NCBI GenBank assembly: GCA_009774155.1
Contig: VSNE01000038.1
Span: 1 to 13,529 of the forward strand
Length of the DNA: 13,529 bases
Reading direction: 5' to 3'
DNA from: Lachnospiraceae bacterium
Lineage (GTDB): Bacteria > Bacillota > Clostridia > Lachnospirales > Lachnospiraceae
Shown: positions 6,644 to 13,529 of the stretch, one piece after another
Numbering within the stretch: position 1 is the first letter of the stretch
How the letters are laid out: the number at the start of each line of letters is the position of its first letter
The notes under the pieces: model-generated
Database searches by the model: none
What the model was told of the DNA's origin: nothing
What the model saw: only the letters and a program-made list of their open reading frames with translations
Made by a program: the position numbers and the translations under genes

Positions 6644-7674
6644 GGATGAATCCTGACGAGCTGCTCCGTGCCCTTCTTTTCCGGGAATTTAGGTTTGGAA
6701 GGTATACGTTTGATTTTCTGGAAGCGCTGCTGGCGGTATGCATTACAGGAGTGGGATATCTGCTTCGGACACCTTTTGAGGCAGGGCTTCCCCACTGGCC
6801 TTTTTTGCTGGCAGAGTGGTATCTGGCATTTGCAGGCGCGGTTTTGATCTGGCGTTACACGGAAAGCAGGAAAAAAACAATAGGAACCTATTCGATTCTT
6901 TTGATTCTTCCTACAGTAATTGCGGACGGCGCTATTCTCAGAAGCAATGCCTGTGTGGGAGCGGTGCTTATGATCTGTGCCCTGCTGCTTCTTGAACGGG
7001 AAGAAAAATGGCTGTTTACCGCAGTGGCCGCAGCGCTTCTGCTATGGTCGGTGAAATACATTGGCATTCTGTTCGTCTGTATCGTGCTGCGGCAGAACCA
7101 GAGGCTGAAGAGTACGCAGCTTTTGCTGCTTCTGGCAGCCGGGGGAGCGCGTTTTGCGTATGCATACCGCTCCTGGCTGAATGCGGGATATACGCTGGTT
7201 ACCTTTCACTGGCCGAATATTTACGAGATTGTAGGAAAGGAAGCCGTGCAGGGACAGCTTATCGATCCCATTGCGCTGGTAGGACTTTTTCTGACGGCGG
7301 GGCTTTTGCTCATGGCAGTCTGGCTGTTTGGGCAGGGAAAGCTATTTGGCTTAGGGATATCCGCCGGGACGCTGCTGCGCCTGTTTTTGTTCTTTGGTCT
7401 GGCAGCGGGATATTTTCTTCCGTATATGGATCAGTCCTATGGATATTTATACTGTATTACAGGCGTTTTGTACTTTATGCTGGAGCCGGGGGAATTTTTT
7501 GTGCCTGTGCTTTTGCAGATTGTTACTTATACCGGATATCAGGAATGCCTGAATGGAGAGTCCATGATGCCTATGGCGGTTTTTTCCGGCATTCAGTTTC
7601 TGATCATGGCTTATCTGGGGGTTCGGCTGTTACAGGAAGCGGGAGTTATTAAAATATGCAGACAAAAAAACTAG
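6640..7674 (+). CDS. shortened GT-C paralogue lacking the catalytic-type motifs
   Basis: This 344-residue multi-pass membrane protein aligns by eye with the gene just before it: LPTVI then xxxAxxx (90-99), WPNIYEIVG (191-199) against FPNIYQIIG, and GYFLPYMDQSYGYLY (257-271) against TYFIPHMHERYLY. The residues that mark activity are changed. The first-loop Glu-Asp-Trp is Pro-His-Trp (51-53), WSQCD is LRSNA (100-104), and HMHERY is YMDQSY. About 45-55 residues around the first outer loop and second helix are missing. It is open throughout and has GGAGG at 6627-6631, eight bases before the ATG, so it is not an obvious pseudogene. It is probably an inactive partner, a scaffold or a flipping helper, though a diverged enzyme is possible. 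The start overlaps the previous stop (ATGA). Confidence 0.75.
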   Translation: MRMNPDELLRALLFREFRFGRYTFDFLEALLAVCITGVGYLLRTPFEAGLPHWPFLLAEWYLAFAGAVLIWRYTESRKKTIGTYSILLILPTVIADGAILRSNACVGAVLMICALLLLEREEKWLFTAVAAALLLWSVKYIGILFVCIVLRQNQRLKSTQLLLLLAAGGARFAYAYRSWLNAGYTLVTFHWPNIYEIVGKEAVQGQLIDPIALVGLFLTAGLLLMAVWLFGQGKLFGLGISAGTLLRLFLFFGLAAGYFLPYMDQSYGYLYCITGVLYFMLEPGEFFVPVLLQIVTYTGYQECLNGESMMPMAVFSGIQFLIMAYLGVRLLQEAGVIKICRQKN

Positions 7675-8807
7675 TTTACCTGGACGGGCTTAAGGGGCTT
7701 GGCTGTGTCATTGTATTTCTGACGCATTTTGTATTTGCGTTTTATTACGGAATGTATCATTATCAGCCTGAAAGCTGCCATCTGCCCGGCAATTTGGATA
7801 TTGTAATTGGGAAATCTCCTCTGAATCTGTTATTTAACGGCAATACGGCAGTGCGCCTGTTTCTTATATTGAGCGGGTATCTGCTCTGCAGAGGCTTCTT
7901 TCTTACAGGAGACAAAAAGAGGCTGTGCCGGAGCGCCGGAAAAAGATATTTCCGTCTGATGCCTGCAGTGCTTGCGGTTAATGTGCTCATCTATTTCTGT
8001 ATGAGGACAGGGCTTTATCAGAATGCACAGGCGGCGGCGCTGGCAGGCTCTGAGGAGTGGTTTGCCGGGTTTAACTCTTTTGCGCCTTCTTTTGCCGGTA
8101 TGCTGAAGGAATCCCTGTTCGGCTGCTTTTTATTCGGAACAAATGATTATAACGGGGTGCTCTGGACGCTTCAAATGCTGTTTCTGGGCGCGTACCTGGA
8201 TTATATACTGGCCGCGTTTGTAAGCCGCTGTTCCTGGCGCTGGCTGCTTTATGCGGTGCTTGCAGTATTGCTTTTGCGCACGGATTTTCTGAGTATGTTC
8301 CTTGGCTATGCGCTTTGCGACTTTATGCACGCGGACTGGACGTGGAGACAAAAGCTGTGCCGGAGCCGTCCGCTGAACTGGATTTTATTTGTGACGGGAT
8401 TGTATTTCATGTGTTATCCCTCCGCCGGATTTGGCTATGAAGGGACCATATGGGCAGTTCTGCCTTTTGTTTTTGTGAATTATTACCATATCTTCGGAGT
8501 GCTCTGCTTTGTGTTTTCGATTTTAAATCTGGAGCCGGCCCAGCGTTTTTTTTCCATGAAGGGCTTCCGGTATCTGGGGCGGATATCCTATTCGCTGTAT
8601 CTGATTCATTTTCCGGTTATAGCCACGTTTGGAGCGTGGTTTTTCTTAAAGTTTCAGGGAGCATTGGGCTATAATCTGACCGGGCTTTTGAATTTGTTTT
8701 TGATTAGCGTGATTACGGCAGCGCTGTCGGAATTATCTGTGCGGTATATAGAGCCGCTTGGTAAGAAGGGAGAGGAGCTGATTGGACATATCCTTGGAAA
8801 AAAATAA
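7656..8807 (+). CDS. family-3 membrane O-acyltransferase (OafA-like)
   Basis: This 383-residue protein with about ten membrane segments belongs to the Acyltransferase_3 family, which carries acyl (often acetyl) groups from the cytosol to sugars outside. Marks are LDGLKGLGCVIVFLTHF (residues 9-25) with the conserved His in the first helix, GNTAVRLFLILSGYLL (about 62-77), the basic KRYFRLMPA segment (about 93-101), NGVLWTLQ (about 166-173) and a C-terminal RISYSLYLIHFP. In many relatives an acidic residue follows the LWT motif; here the matching stretch is QMLFLG, without one. The ATG lies 19 bases inside the preceding gene with GGGAG at 7641-7645, so translation is likely coupled. No periplasmic-type SGNH domain is attached. 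Confidence 0.87.
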   Translation: MQTKKLVYLDGLKGLGCVIVFLTHFVFAFYYGMYHYQPESCHLPGNLDIVIGKSPLNLLFNGNTAVRLFLILSGYLLCRGFFLTGDKKRLCRSAGKRYFRLMPAVLAVNVLIYFCMRTGLYQNAQAAALAGSEEWFAGFNSFAPSFAGMLKESLFGCFLFGTNDYNGVLWTLQMLFLGAYLDYILAAFVSRCSWRWLLYAVLAVLLLRTDFLSMFLGYALCDFMHADWTWRQKLCRSRPLNWILFVTGLYFMCYPSAGFGYEGTIWAVLPFVFVNYYHIFGVLCFVFSILNLEPAQRFFSMKGFRYLGRISYSLYLIHFPVIATFGAWFFLKFQGALGYNLTGLLNLFLISVITAALSELSVRYIEPLGKKGEELIGHILGKK

Positions 8808-9822
8808 AGCCGACGGCCGTCTTGTCTGGCTGGATTTTGGAAAAGCCATTGGGATTCTGATGGTGCTGATTGTCCATGCGGAATGCCGGCTGGGCTTTGT
8901 GACTTATTACGGGGGTATGTTTTATATGCCCGTTTTCTTTGTGGCCGCGGGATATACATACCGATGCAGAAAAGAAGAGTCCTATGGAATATTTTTAAAG
9001 AAAAAAGCAAAGCGGCTGCTGGTTCCCTACTTTGGAACAAGTGCATTTCTATGGCTGTTTTTCTGGGTTAAGGACTCTGTGCTGGGGGGGAAGCTGACAG
9101 ATTTTAAGCTTCCTTCTGTTTTCGGGATTCTGTATTCCAGGAATCAGATGTATACTGTTTATGCGGGCGGAAATCCGGTGCTGATGGATCTTTTAAATGC
9201 GCCGCTCTGGTTCCTGACGGCTATGTTTTTAACCTATGCTTATTATGAGTCTGTGAACCGGACAGGGAGGAAGAACCTGATGCTGGCCGCAGGGCTTTTG
9301 GCATCCGTGCTCTGGCATTGGAGCACCCCGCTTCTGCTTCCGTGGAGTCTGGACGCGGTTCCGTATTTTGCGTGTTTTCTGGCTGTGGGAGAGGAGCTCA
9401 GAGAGCGGGACGGGATTTGCTTTCTGATGGAAAAATGGTATCGGAATCTGCCCGTGTTGGTTTTGTTTGTCTGTCTTTCTCTTCTGAACGGAAGTGTAAA
9501 TCTGTCTCTTGGCTGTTACGGATACAGTATGCTTCTCTATCTGGCGGCAGGAAGTCTTGGCTCTGTCCTTGTACTGTCAGCCGGGGCGGCGCTGGAAAGG
9601 GTATATGAGCCGGCTGTGCGGGCGCTGGGCCGGATTGGGCAGGAAACGCTGGCAATTCTGTGCTTCCATATGTTTCTGTTTATGTTCATCCGGACGGCGG
9701 CAGGCTTGCTTGGCATCGGCGCAGGCGCTGCGCAGGCGGCGCTGGTGATTGGAAGCGCTGTGCTTCTGACGGCGGCGGGGAGAATCCGGCATGGACGGAA
9801 GTCCGTGAGGAAGGAGAAATAA
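8782..9822 (+). CDS. second family-3 membrane acyltransferase (fucose-4-O-acetylase-like)
   Basis: This 346-residue multi-pass protein starts at a TTG, with AGGAG at 8773-8777 just upstream; no in-frame ATG lies before the conserved first helix, so the TTG is needed. It overlaps the previous gene by 26 bases. Conserved features are WLDFGKAIGILMVLIVHAE (16-34) with the helix-1 His, GGMFYMPVFFVAAGY (44-58), KKKAKRLLVPYF (73-84) and the APLWFLTAMF segment (about 140-149), all typical of the group that includes predicted sugar O-acetylases. It is more like the WfL-containing subgroup than its neighbour, so the two probably modify different positions or sugars. It contains a G7 tract at 9084-9090. 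It is the last gene of the operon, and no clear terminator follows. Confidence 0.85.
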   Translation: MDISLEKNKADGRLVWLDFGKAIGILMVLIVHAECRLGFVTYYGGMFYMPVFFVAAGYTYRCRKEESYGIFLKKKAKRLLVPYFGTSAFLWLFFWVKDSVLGGKLTDFKLPSVFGILYSRNQMYTVYAGGNPVLMDLLNAPLWFLTAMFLTYAYYESVNRTGRKNLMLAAGLLASVLWHWSTPLLLPWSLDAVPYFACFLAVGEELRERDGICFLMEKWYRNLPVLVLFVCLSLLNGSVNLSLGCYGYSMLLYLAAGSLGSVLVLSAGAALERVYEPAVRALGRIGQETLAILCFHMFLFMFIRTAAGLLGIGAGAAQAALVIGSAVLLTAAGRIRHGRKSVRKEK

Positions 9823-9830
9823 GTTTATTC

Positions 9831-9859
9831 TTGAACCAGGAGGGAAAAAACGGTAATAT
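9831..9859 (+). promoter_or_regulatory. sigma-A promoter of the ATPase/TPR gene pair
   Basis: TTGAAC (9831-9836) and TAATAT (9854-9859) are separated by exactly 17 bases and match five and four of six consensus positions. The predicted start near 9866 leaves about 33 leader bases before the ATG at 9899. No terminator separates it from the acyltransferase gene, so the pair may be transcribed both from here and by read-through. Confidence 0.6.
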
Positions 9860-9898
9860 GATAAAAGGATAGTTATATAAGCGGAGAGAGGTGAAATT

Positions 9899-11227
9899 AT
9901 GTGCAGGAGAGCAACGAAATTATCACAAATGCAGGATGCATTTAATCCGGGTCCATTAGTATCCAAAATGGAACTGAATAAATTTTATCTGGACACATCA
10001 TTTGCAAGAACAGGAGACTGCTATTCTGATTTTGTCTGCAATTTATCTCTTCAGCTTGCGGATAGTACAGAAGTGTTTCAGCATAAATTATTTATCGGAC
10101 ATCCGGGCTGCGGGAAAACGACAGAACTGTACCAACTGATGCAGAAAACGAAGGACATGGATTTTATTGTATGTCTGGGAAGATGCGATTTGGAACTGGA
10201 CTCGGCAGATATTGAATATACGGATGTACTTTTTCTGATTTTAGATCTTCTGGTCAGGGCGGCGGAAGAAAATGCAGTGGAGCTGGAGGAAGATTTGGTA
10301 AACGGGATTTATGATTACTGGGAACAGGAAATAGAAACGGTTGAGACATATGCGAATCAGTCAGATGTTACAGTATCCGGAGAGATAAAGGGAGAGACAG
10401 GGTTTCTGCGTTTAATGAAGGTATTGGCGCAGGTAAAGGGAGTGATTAAAAACAGTTCGGATTCCCGTAAAGAAATCCGCCGTTATATTGAACCTAAAAG
10501 GAGCGACCTGGTCAGCCGGATTCAGGATGTGATTGATGTAATATCCCGGAAATCCGAAGAAAGCGGAAAGAAAAAGATTCCGCTTATTATTCTGGACGGG
10601 CTGGATAAAATTCCGCTGGAGCAGGCAAGAAAGATTTTTCGGGAGAATGGTTCCCGGTTCAGCGCATTAAATGCCCATCTGATTGTAACATTTCCGATTG
10701 CGCTTACGTACACGCCGGAGTACAGCGACATTCAGACATGGTTTCCGAATCCGGAAAAGCTGCCCATGATTAAGCTGAAAAAATGGGAAGGAGATAAATA
10801 CGCGGAGAATTATGAAGAAGGCGTCAATACGATGCGCCAGATGGTAGAAAAGCGGGCGGAACTAAGACTGTTTGAAACAGACGTATTGAATGAGCTGATT
10901 AAGAATACAGGAGGATACATCAGGGATCTGTTCCGCTGTATAACGCGGGCCGCTCTGCGCGCCAGGATAAGATCCGCGGACGCTATTTCCATGGACGATG
11001 CCATAATCGCACTGGATAATCTGGAGTCTGACATTAACGGAAGGTACGGAAGCAGGATGATTCCGATTATGAAAGAAATTTATGACGGAGACAAGTATGT
11101 GTCCTCGTCAGATGAGATGACGCAGCTTTTGCAGATTGGGGCTGTTTTGGAATACAATGGACAGAGATGGTGCGATCTGCACCCTCTGGTTGAAAAGTGG
11201 CTGAAGGAGCATGGAAAAATAAATTAA
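9899..11227 (+). CDS. STAND/AAA-like P-loop ATPase with C-terminal winged helix
   Basis: This 442-residue soluble protein has a Walker A motif GHPGCGKTT (67-75), a Walker B strand LIILDGLDK (229-237) with Asp233 and Asp236, and a sensor-1-like strand HLIVTFP (260-266). A helical lid follows with GGYIRDLFR (338-346), where the Arg could act as a sensor-2 contact. The C-terminus (about 405-436, with LLQIGAVLEYNGQRWCDLHPLV) looks like a winged helix. This order is that of ORC/Cdc6- or STAND-type ATPases, which work as switches in signalling or in defence against phage and plasmids. An insert of about 60 residues (145-205) is rich in charged residues. GGAGAGAGGTG at 9883-9893 precedes the ATG. 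The next gene begins within a few bases, so both proteins are probably made together. No effector domain (nuclease, TIR, membrane) is attached. Confidence 0.82.
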   Translation: MCRRATKLSQMQDAFNPGPLVSKMELNKFYLDTSFARTGDCYSDFVCNLSLQLADSTEVFQHKLFIGHPGCGKTTELYQLMQKTKDMDFIVCLGRCDLELDSADIEYTDVLFLILDLLVRAAEENAVELEEDLVNGIYDYWEQEIETVETYANQSDVTVSGEIKGETGFLRLMKVLAQVKGVIKNSSDSRKEIRRYIEPKRSDLVSRIQDVIDVISRKSEESGKKKIPLIILDGLDKIPLEQARKIFRENGSRFSALNAHLIVTFPIALTYTPEYSDIQTWFPNPEKLPMIKLKKWEGDKYAENYEEGVNTMRQMVEKRAELRLFETDVLNELIKNTGGYIRDLFRCITRAALRARIRSADAISMDDAIIALDNLESDINGRYGSRMIPIMKEIYDGDKYVSSSDEMTQLLQIGAVLEYNGQRWCDLHPLVEKWLKEHGKIN

Positions 11228-11243
11228 AATGGGGGCATATCTT

Positions 11244-12692
11244 ATGGAGAATATCAGGCAGTACAATGAGGAACAGTTTCAAATGCTGTGTCTGGCAGTT
11301 GCGGATACCACCTCCGGGATGTGCCTTTTTCAGTCTTATGATCCGGACGACCAGACGGAGATTGCAGAGCGGCTTCAGAAAATGATTCAGAAAAAGAGCT
11401 GTATTTTGGATATGTCCAGAATAGATGCCGCCGGATATCCGGATGAAATCGGGAAAATAAGGGATTTGATTAAAGAATATAAAGATGTATCTGTTGTAAT
11501 TTTATGTAATCTGCAGCTTTGCGGAGCTGCCATCGGGGATCGGAAATATATTCAGAATCTGAATCATATGCGGGACCAGATGTTTTCTATGAAAAAAGTA
11601 TGGATATTTGGGATGTCGCCGTATTTTGCAGTTATGCTGAGCCGGGAAGCGAGGGATCTGTATTCCTGCATTATGGGGCATTTTGAGTTTTACAGGGAAG
11701 ACGAGAAGCATGAGCTGGTGTTTGAAGATACGGAGGTTTCCGGGGATATCCGTCTGAGTCTTCGGAAGCTGACGGAACTGCAGTTTTGCATTGAACATCA
11801 GGGGGTGGAGCAAACAGACGTGAAAACACGGCTGAGTATTGTATCAGTCTGGAACGGAATTTATGAATACTCGAGAAAAGATATAGTGGAGCTAATCTGC
11901 CGGATTCTGGTAAAGCTGGAGGAGGATATGGAAAATATGGAGTTTTCTGCGGCCGACTGTATAAAATTTCTGGAGGTAGTGGCCGCACGGCTCCATCTGG
12001 AGCAGTACAGGAGTGCTTTTCATGCTGCAGAGGTTATAAGAGCGAACGCAGAAAGGCTTTTGCCGGAGAAAAGCAGAGAGTTTGGAGATATCTGCCGGCT
12101 GTATGGGGAATGCTGTCTTAACCTGGGCATGTATGACGAGGCGGAGGAAAGCATATCGGAAGCTCTTTCCTGTTATGATGCGGTTTCACCGGATTATTTC
12201 TGGCAGAAGATAAGAACGCTTGATATTCTGACACAGATAAAAACGATGAAAGGCTTTAGCGATGAGGCATTGGATATTTCCTGCCGCCTGATTTCGGAGG
12301 TGGAACGGTGCTATGGAAAAAAATATGACGGCCTGCCGGTTTTATGGAACAACAGAGGAGGAATCTATACGGCGCTGGGAAAGCTTTCGGATGCGCTGCA
12401 GTGTTTTCAGAAATCAAATGAGCTTTTGAAGGTCTTAAACAGTGAAAAAAAAGGAAGCAGAGGCAATACTTTAAAAAATATCGGCATTATTTACAGCAGG
12501 ATGGGCGACTGTAAACAGGCCATCCGATATTTAAAGGATGCGGAAGCAGTGTACAATCAAATAAATCCTTTACTGCGGAAAACAAAAAAAGTGCAGACGG
12601 TTTACCGTCTGCTTGCGGAAAATTATCAGAAAGCTTCCGAAGAAGAGCTGAGCGAAAAATATCGTCGTCTTGCGGAACAGACCATCCGATAA
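11244..12692 (+). CDS. TPR protein with an ATPase-like N-terminal domain lacking a P-loop
   Basis: This protein has 482 residues from the ATG at 11244, which has GGGGG at 11231-11235 as ribosome site. An in-frame ATG at 11229 would add five residues but has no ribosome site at a usable distance. Residues 1-150 form an alpha/beta domain with strands CILDMS (53-58) and SVVILCNL (83-90), then LNHMRDQM (106-113), KVWIFGMSPYF (118-128) and SREARDLYS (133-141). This pattern resembles the second half of STAND-type ATPases, but no Walker A is present, so it may be an inactive (pseudo-ATPase) module. From about 240 the protein is helical, with TPR-like units near 279-312, 365-398, 407-440 and 449-480. 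It probably binds the ATPase encoded just upstream or a peptide ligand. No enzyme activity is visible. It contains an A8 tract at 12445-12452. Confidence 0.78.
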   Translation: MENIRQYNEEQFQMLCLAVADTTSGMCLFQSYDPDDQTEIAERLQKMIQKKSCILDMSRIDAAGYPDEIGKIRDLIKEYKDVSVVILCNLQLCGAAIGDRKYIQNLNHMRDQMFSMKKVWIFGMSPYFAVMLSREARDLYSCIMGHFEFYREDEKHELVFEDTEVSGDIRLSLRKLTELQFCIEHQGVEQTDVKTRLSIVSVWNGIYEYSRKDIVELICRILVKLEEDMENMEFSAADCIKFLEVVAARLHLEQYRSAFHAAEVIRANAERLLPEKSREFGDICRLYGECCLNLGMYDEAEESISEALSCYDAVSPDYFWQKIRTLDILTQIKTMKGFSDEALDISCRLISEVERCYGKKYDGLPVLWNNRGGIYTALGKLSDALQCFQKSNELLKVLNSEKKGSRGNTLKNIGIIYSRMGDCKQAIRYLKDAEAVYNQINPLLRKTKKVQTVYRLLAENYQKASEEELSEKYRRLAEQTIR

Positions 12693-12726
12693 ATATTTTT
12701 TGCTTCCTCTGCAAAAGCTCCGGACT

Positions 12727-13529
12727 TCAGGCATTCAGTATATAATCCACGACAGCCTCCGATGCATGTCCGTTGTCAAAATATCCGATCTGCTCTATAA
12801 AGGGCTCCCTGTCCTTTTGATATTTCTCTTCTGAAAATGTCAGGATGTTCCGCAGCATTTCTTCATTGGAAAAGGCAAGAGGAATCGGCAGCTCCTCCAG
12901 GCTGAAATAAAAATCCTTAGTTTTTTTCATCTCCTCATAATCCTCTGCGTAGAGAAAGGACGGCCGTCCAAGCTGAATGTAGTCAAAGCCGCAGGAGGAG
13001 TAGTCGCTGATAACGGCGTCTCCCGCCGCCAGAAGCTCCTGTACATTGTCATAACGGGAGGCATTCAGCACCCGGTCCGTGTAACGGATATTGAAATCAT
13101 CCGGATTTACATTAGGATGCAGGCGCACCAGCATCCGCCAGTAGCCGCCGAAACGTTTCTCAAAGGCGTCCAGACACGCTTCAAAATCCAGGTGATATAC
13201 ATTTAACTTCCGGTTTTCCCTCCAGGTCGGCATATAAAGTACAAGACAGACATCCTCAGGCAGATGATAAAAATCCCGCACCATTTTCCGGACAATATTT
13301 GTATCGCGGAAGTAAAAATCATTTTTGGGAAGACCCTTTTCCAGAATCGGTCCATTGTACCAAAAGCACCGTTTATAGCATTCGGTACACCATCTGCAGT
13401 TGGATATCATCAGATCCATCTGCCGCGCGTCTTTTTTTGCATAGGCGATGTAGTCTGCGCTCAGGCTGCTTCCTGCATCCTTCTCAATTTTCTTAAGCCC
13501 CGGCCCCCCGTGCCATACCTGAATATAAA
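12727..13529 (-). CDS. CDP-glycerol glycerophosphotransferase (TagB/TagF-like), 5' end beyond window
   Basis: The reading frame stays open from the stop at 12727 to the window edge, giving 266 visible residues without a start. The ATG at 13419 is internal, because conserved sequence continues upstream of it. The visible N-terminus reads IQVWHGGPGLKKIEKD, the family's first His-Gly motif, and is followed by LYMPTWRENR, the second histidine in VRLHPNV, and DAVISDYSSCGFDYIQLGRP, the CDP-glycerol binding block. Enzymes of this family add glycerol phosphate from CDP-glycerol to wall or lipoteichoic acid, or to capsule-type polymers, at the cytosolic face of the membrane. Compared with the usual domain of about 360 residues, roughly 100 are missing at the edge. 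It is convergent with the TPR gene, with 34 bases between the stops. Confidence 0.88.
   Translation of the reverse strand, partial: YIQVWHGGPGLKKIEKDAGSSLSADYIAYAKKDARQMDLMISNCRWCTECYKRCFWYNGPILEKGLPKNDFYFRDTNIVRKMVRDFYHLPEDVCLVLYMPTWRENRKLNVYHLDFEACLDAFEKRFGGYWRMLVRLHPNVNPDDFNIRYTDRVLNASRYDNVQELLAAGDAVISDYSSCGFDYIQLGRPSFLYAEDYEEMKKTKDFYFSLEELPIPLAFSNEEMLRNILTFSEEKYQKDREPFIEQIGYFDNGHASEAVVDYILNA

Noticed and set aside
12698..12716. Stem TTTTGC/GCAAAA between the TPR gene and the TagF-like gene as a shared terminator
   Set aside because: The stem has six mostly A-T pairs with a 7-base loop and no clean T tract on either side, too weak to call.
1..13529. CRISPR arrays, tRNA or rRNA genes, insertion sequences, integrase or recombinase genes
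   Set aside because: None could be recognised on either strand; no regularly spaced repeats or transposase-like proteins are present.

Overview
The window looks like chromosomal DNA from a Gram-positive Firmicute, most likely a Clostridia/Lachnospiraceae-type gut anaerobe. The grounds are purine-rich Shine-Dalgarno sites (GGAGG, GGGAG, AGGAG), sigma-A-like promoters, a lipobox lipoprotein, a teichoic-acid-type CDP-glycerol glycerophosphotransferase, and a tightly packed surface-glycan operon of a style common in that group. The genus is an inference; there is no rRNA or other marker.

Layout. (1) 96-350 (+) encodes a tiny acidic lipoprotein. Two facing intrinsic terminators at 356-433 separate it from (2) a minus-strand Fut8/NodZ-like fucosyltransferase (439-1221). 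(3) The divergent region 1222-1360 holds inverted repeats, a candidate minus-strand promoter and a terminator-like leader hairpin. (4) 1361-9822 is a run of nine plus-strand genes with overlaps or very short gaps: a GT4 glycosyltransferase, a GT2 glycosyltransferase, a DPM1-like GT2, a DUF2304 membrane protein, a GtrB-like polyprenyl-phosphate sugar transferase, a Gpi18/mannosyltransferase-like GT-C enzyme, a shortened paralogue of it that has lost the catalytic-type motifs, and two family-3 membrane O-acyltransferases. (5) A good sigma-A promoter (9831-9859) precedes a two-gene unit: a STAND/AAA-like P-loop ATPase with a C-terminal winged helix (9899-11227) and a protein with an ATPase-like N-terminal domain without a P-loop plus a TPR tail (11244-12692). 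(6) A convergent, edge-truncated TagB/TagF-like gene (12727-13529, minus) ends the window.

How the genes may work together (inference). The cytosolic GT4 and GT2 enzymes would build a glycan. The DPM1-like and GtrB-like enzymes would charge undecaprenyl phosphate with single sugars. The GT-C protein would transfer such a sugar outside the membrane, and the two acyltransferases would acylate the product. This is a GtrABC-like side-branch decoration pathway in which several steps are present twice. The ATPase/TPR pair does not look like a biosynthetic enzyme set. It resembles signalling or conflict (STAND-type) modules and is the least explained part of the window.
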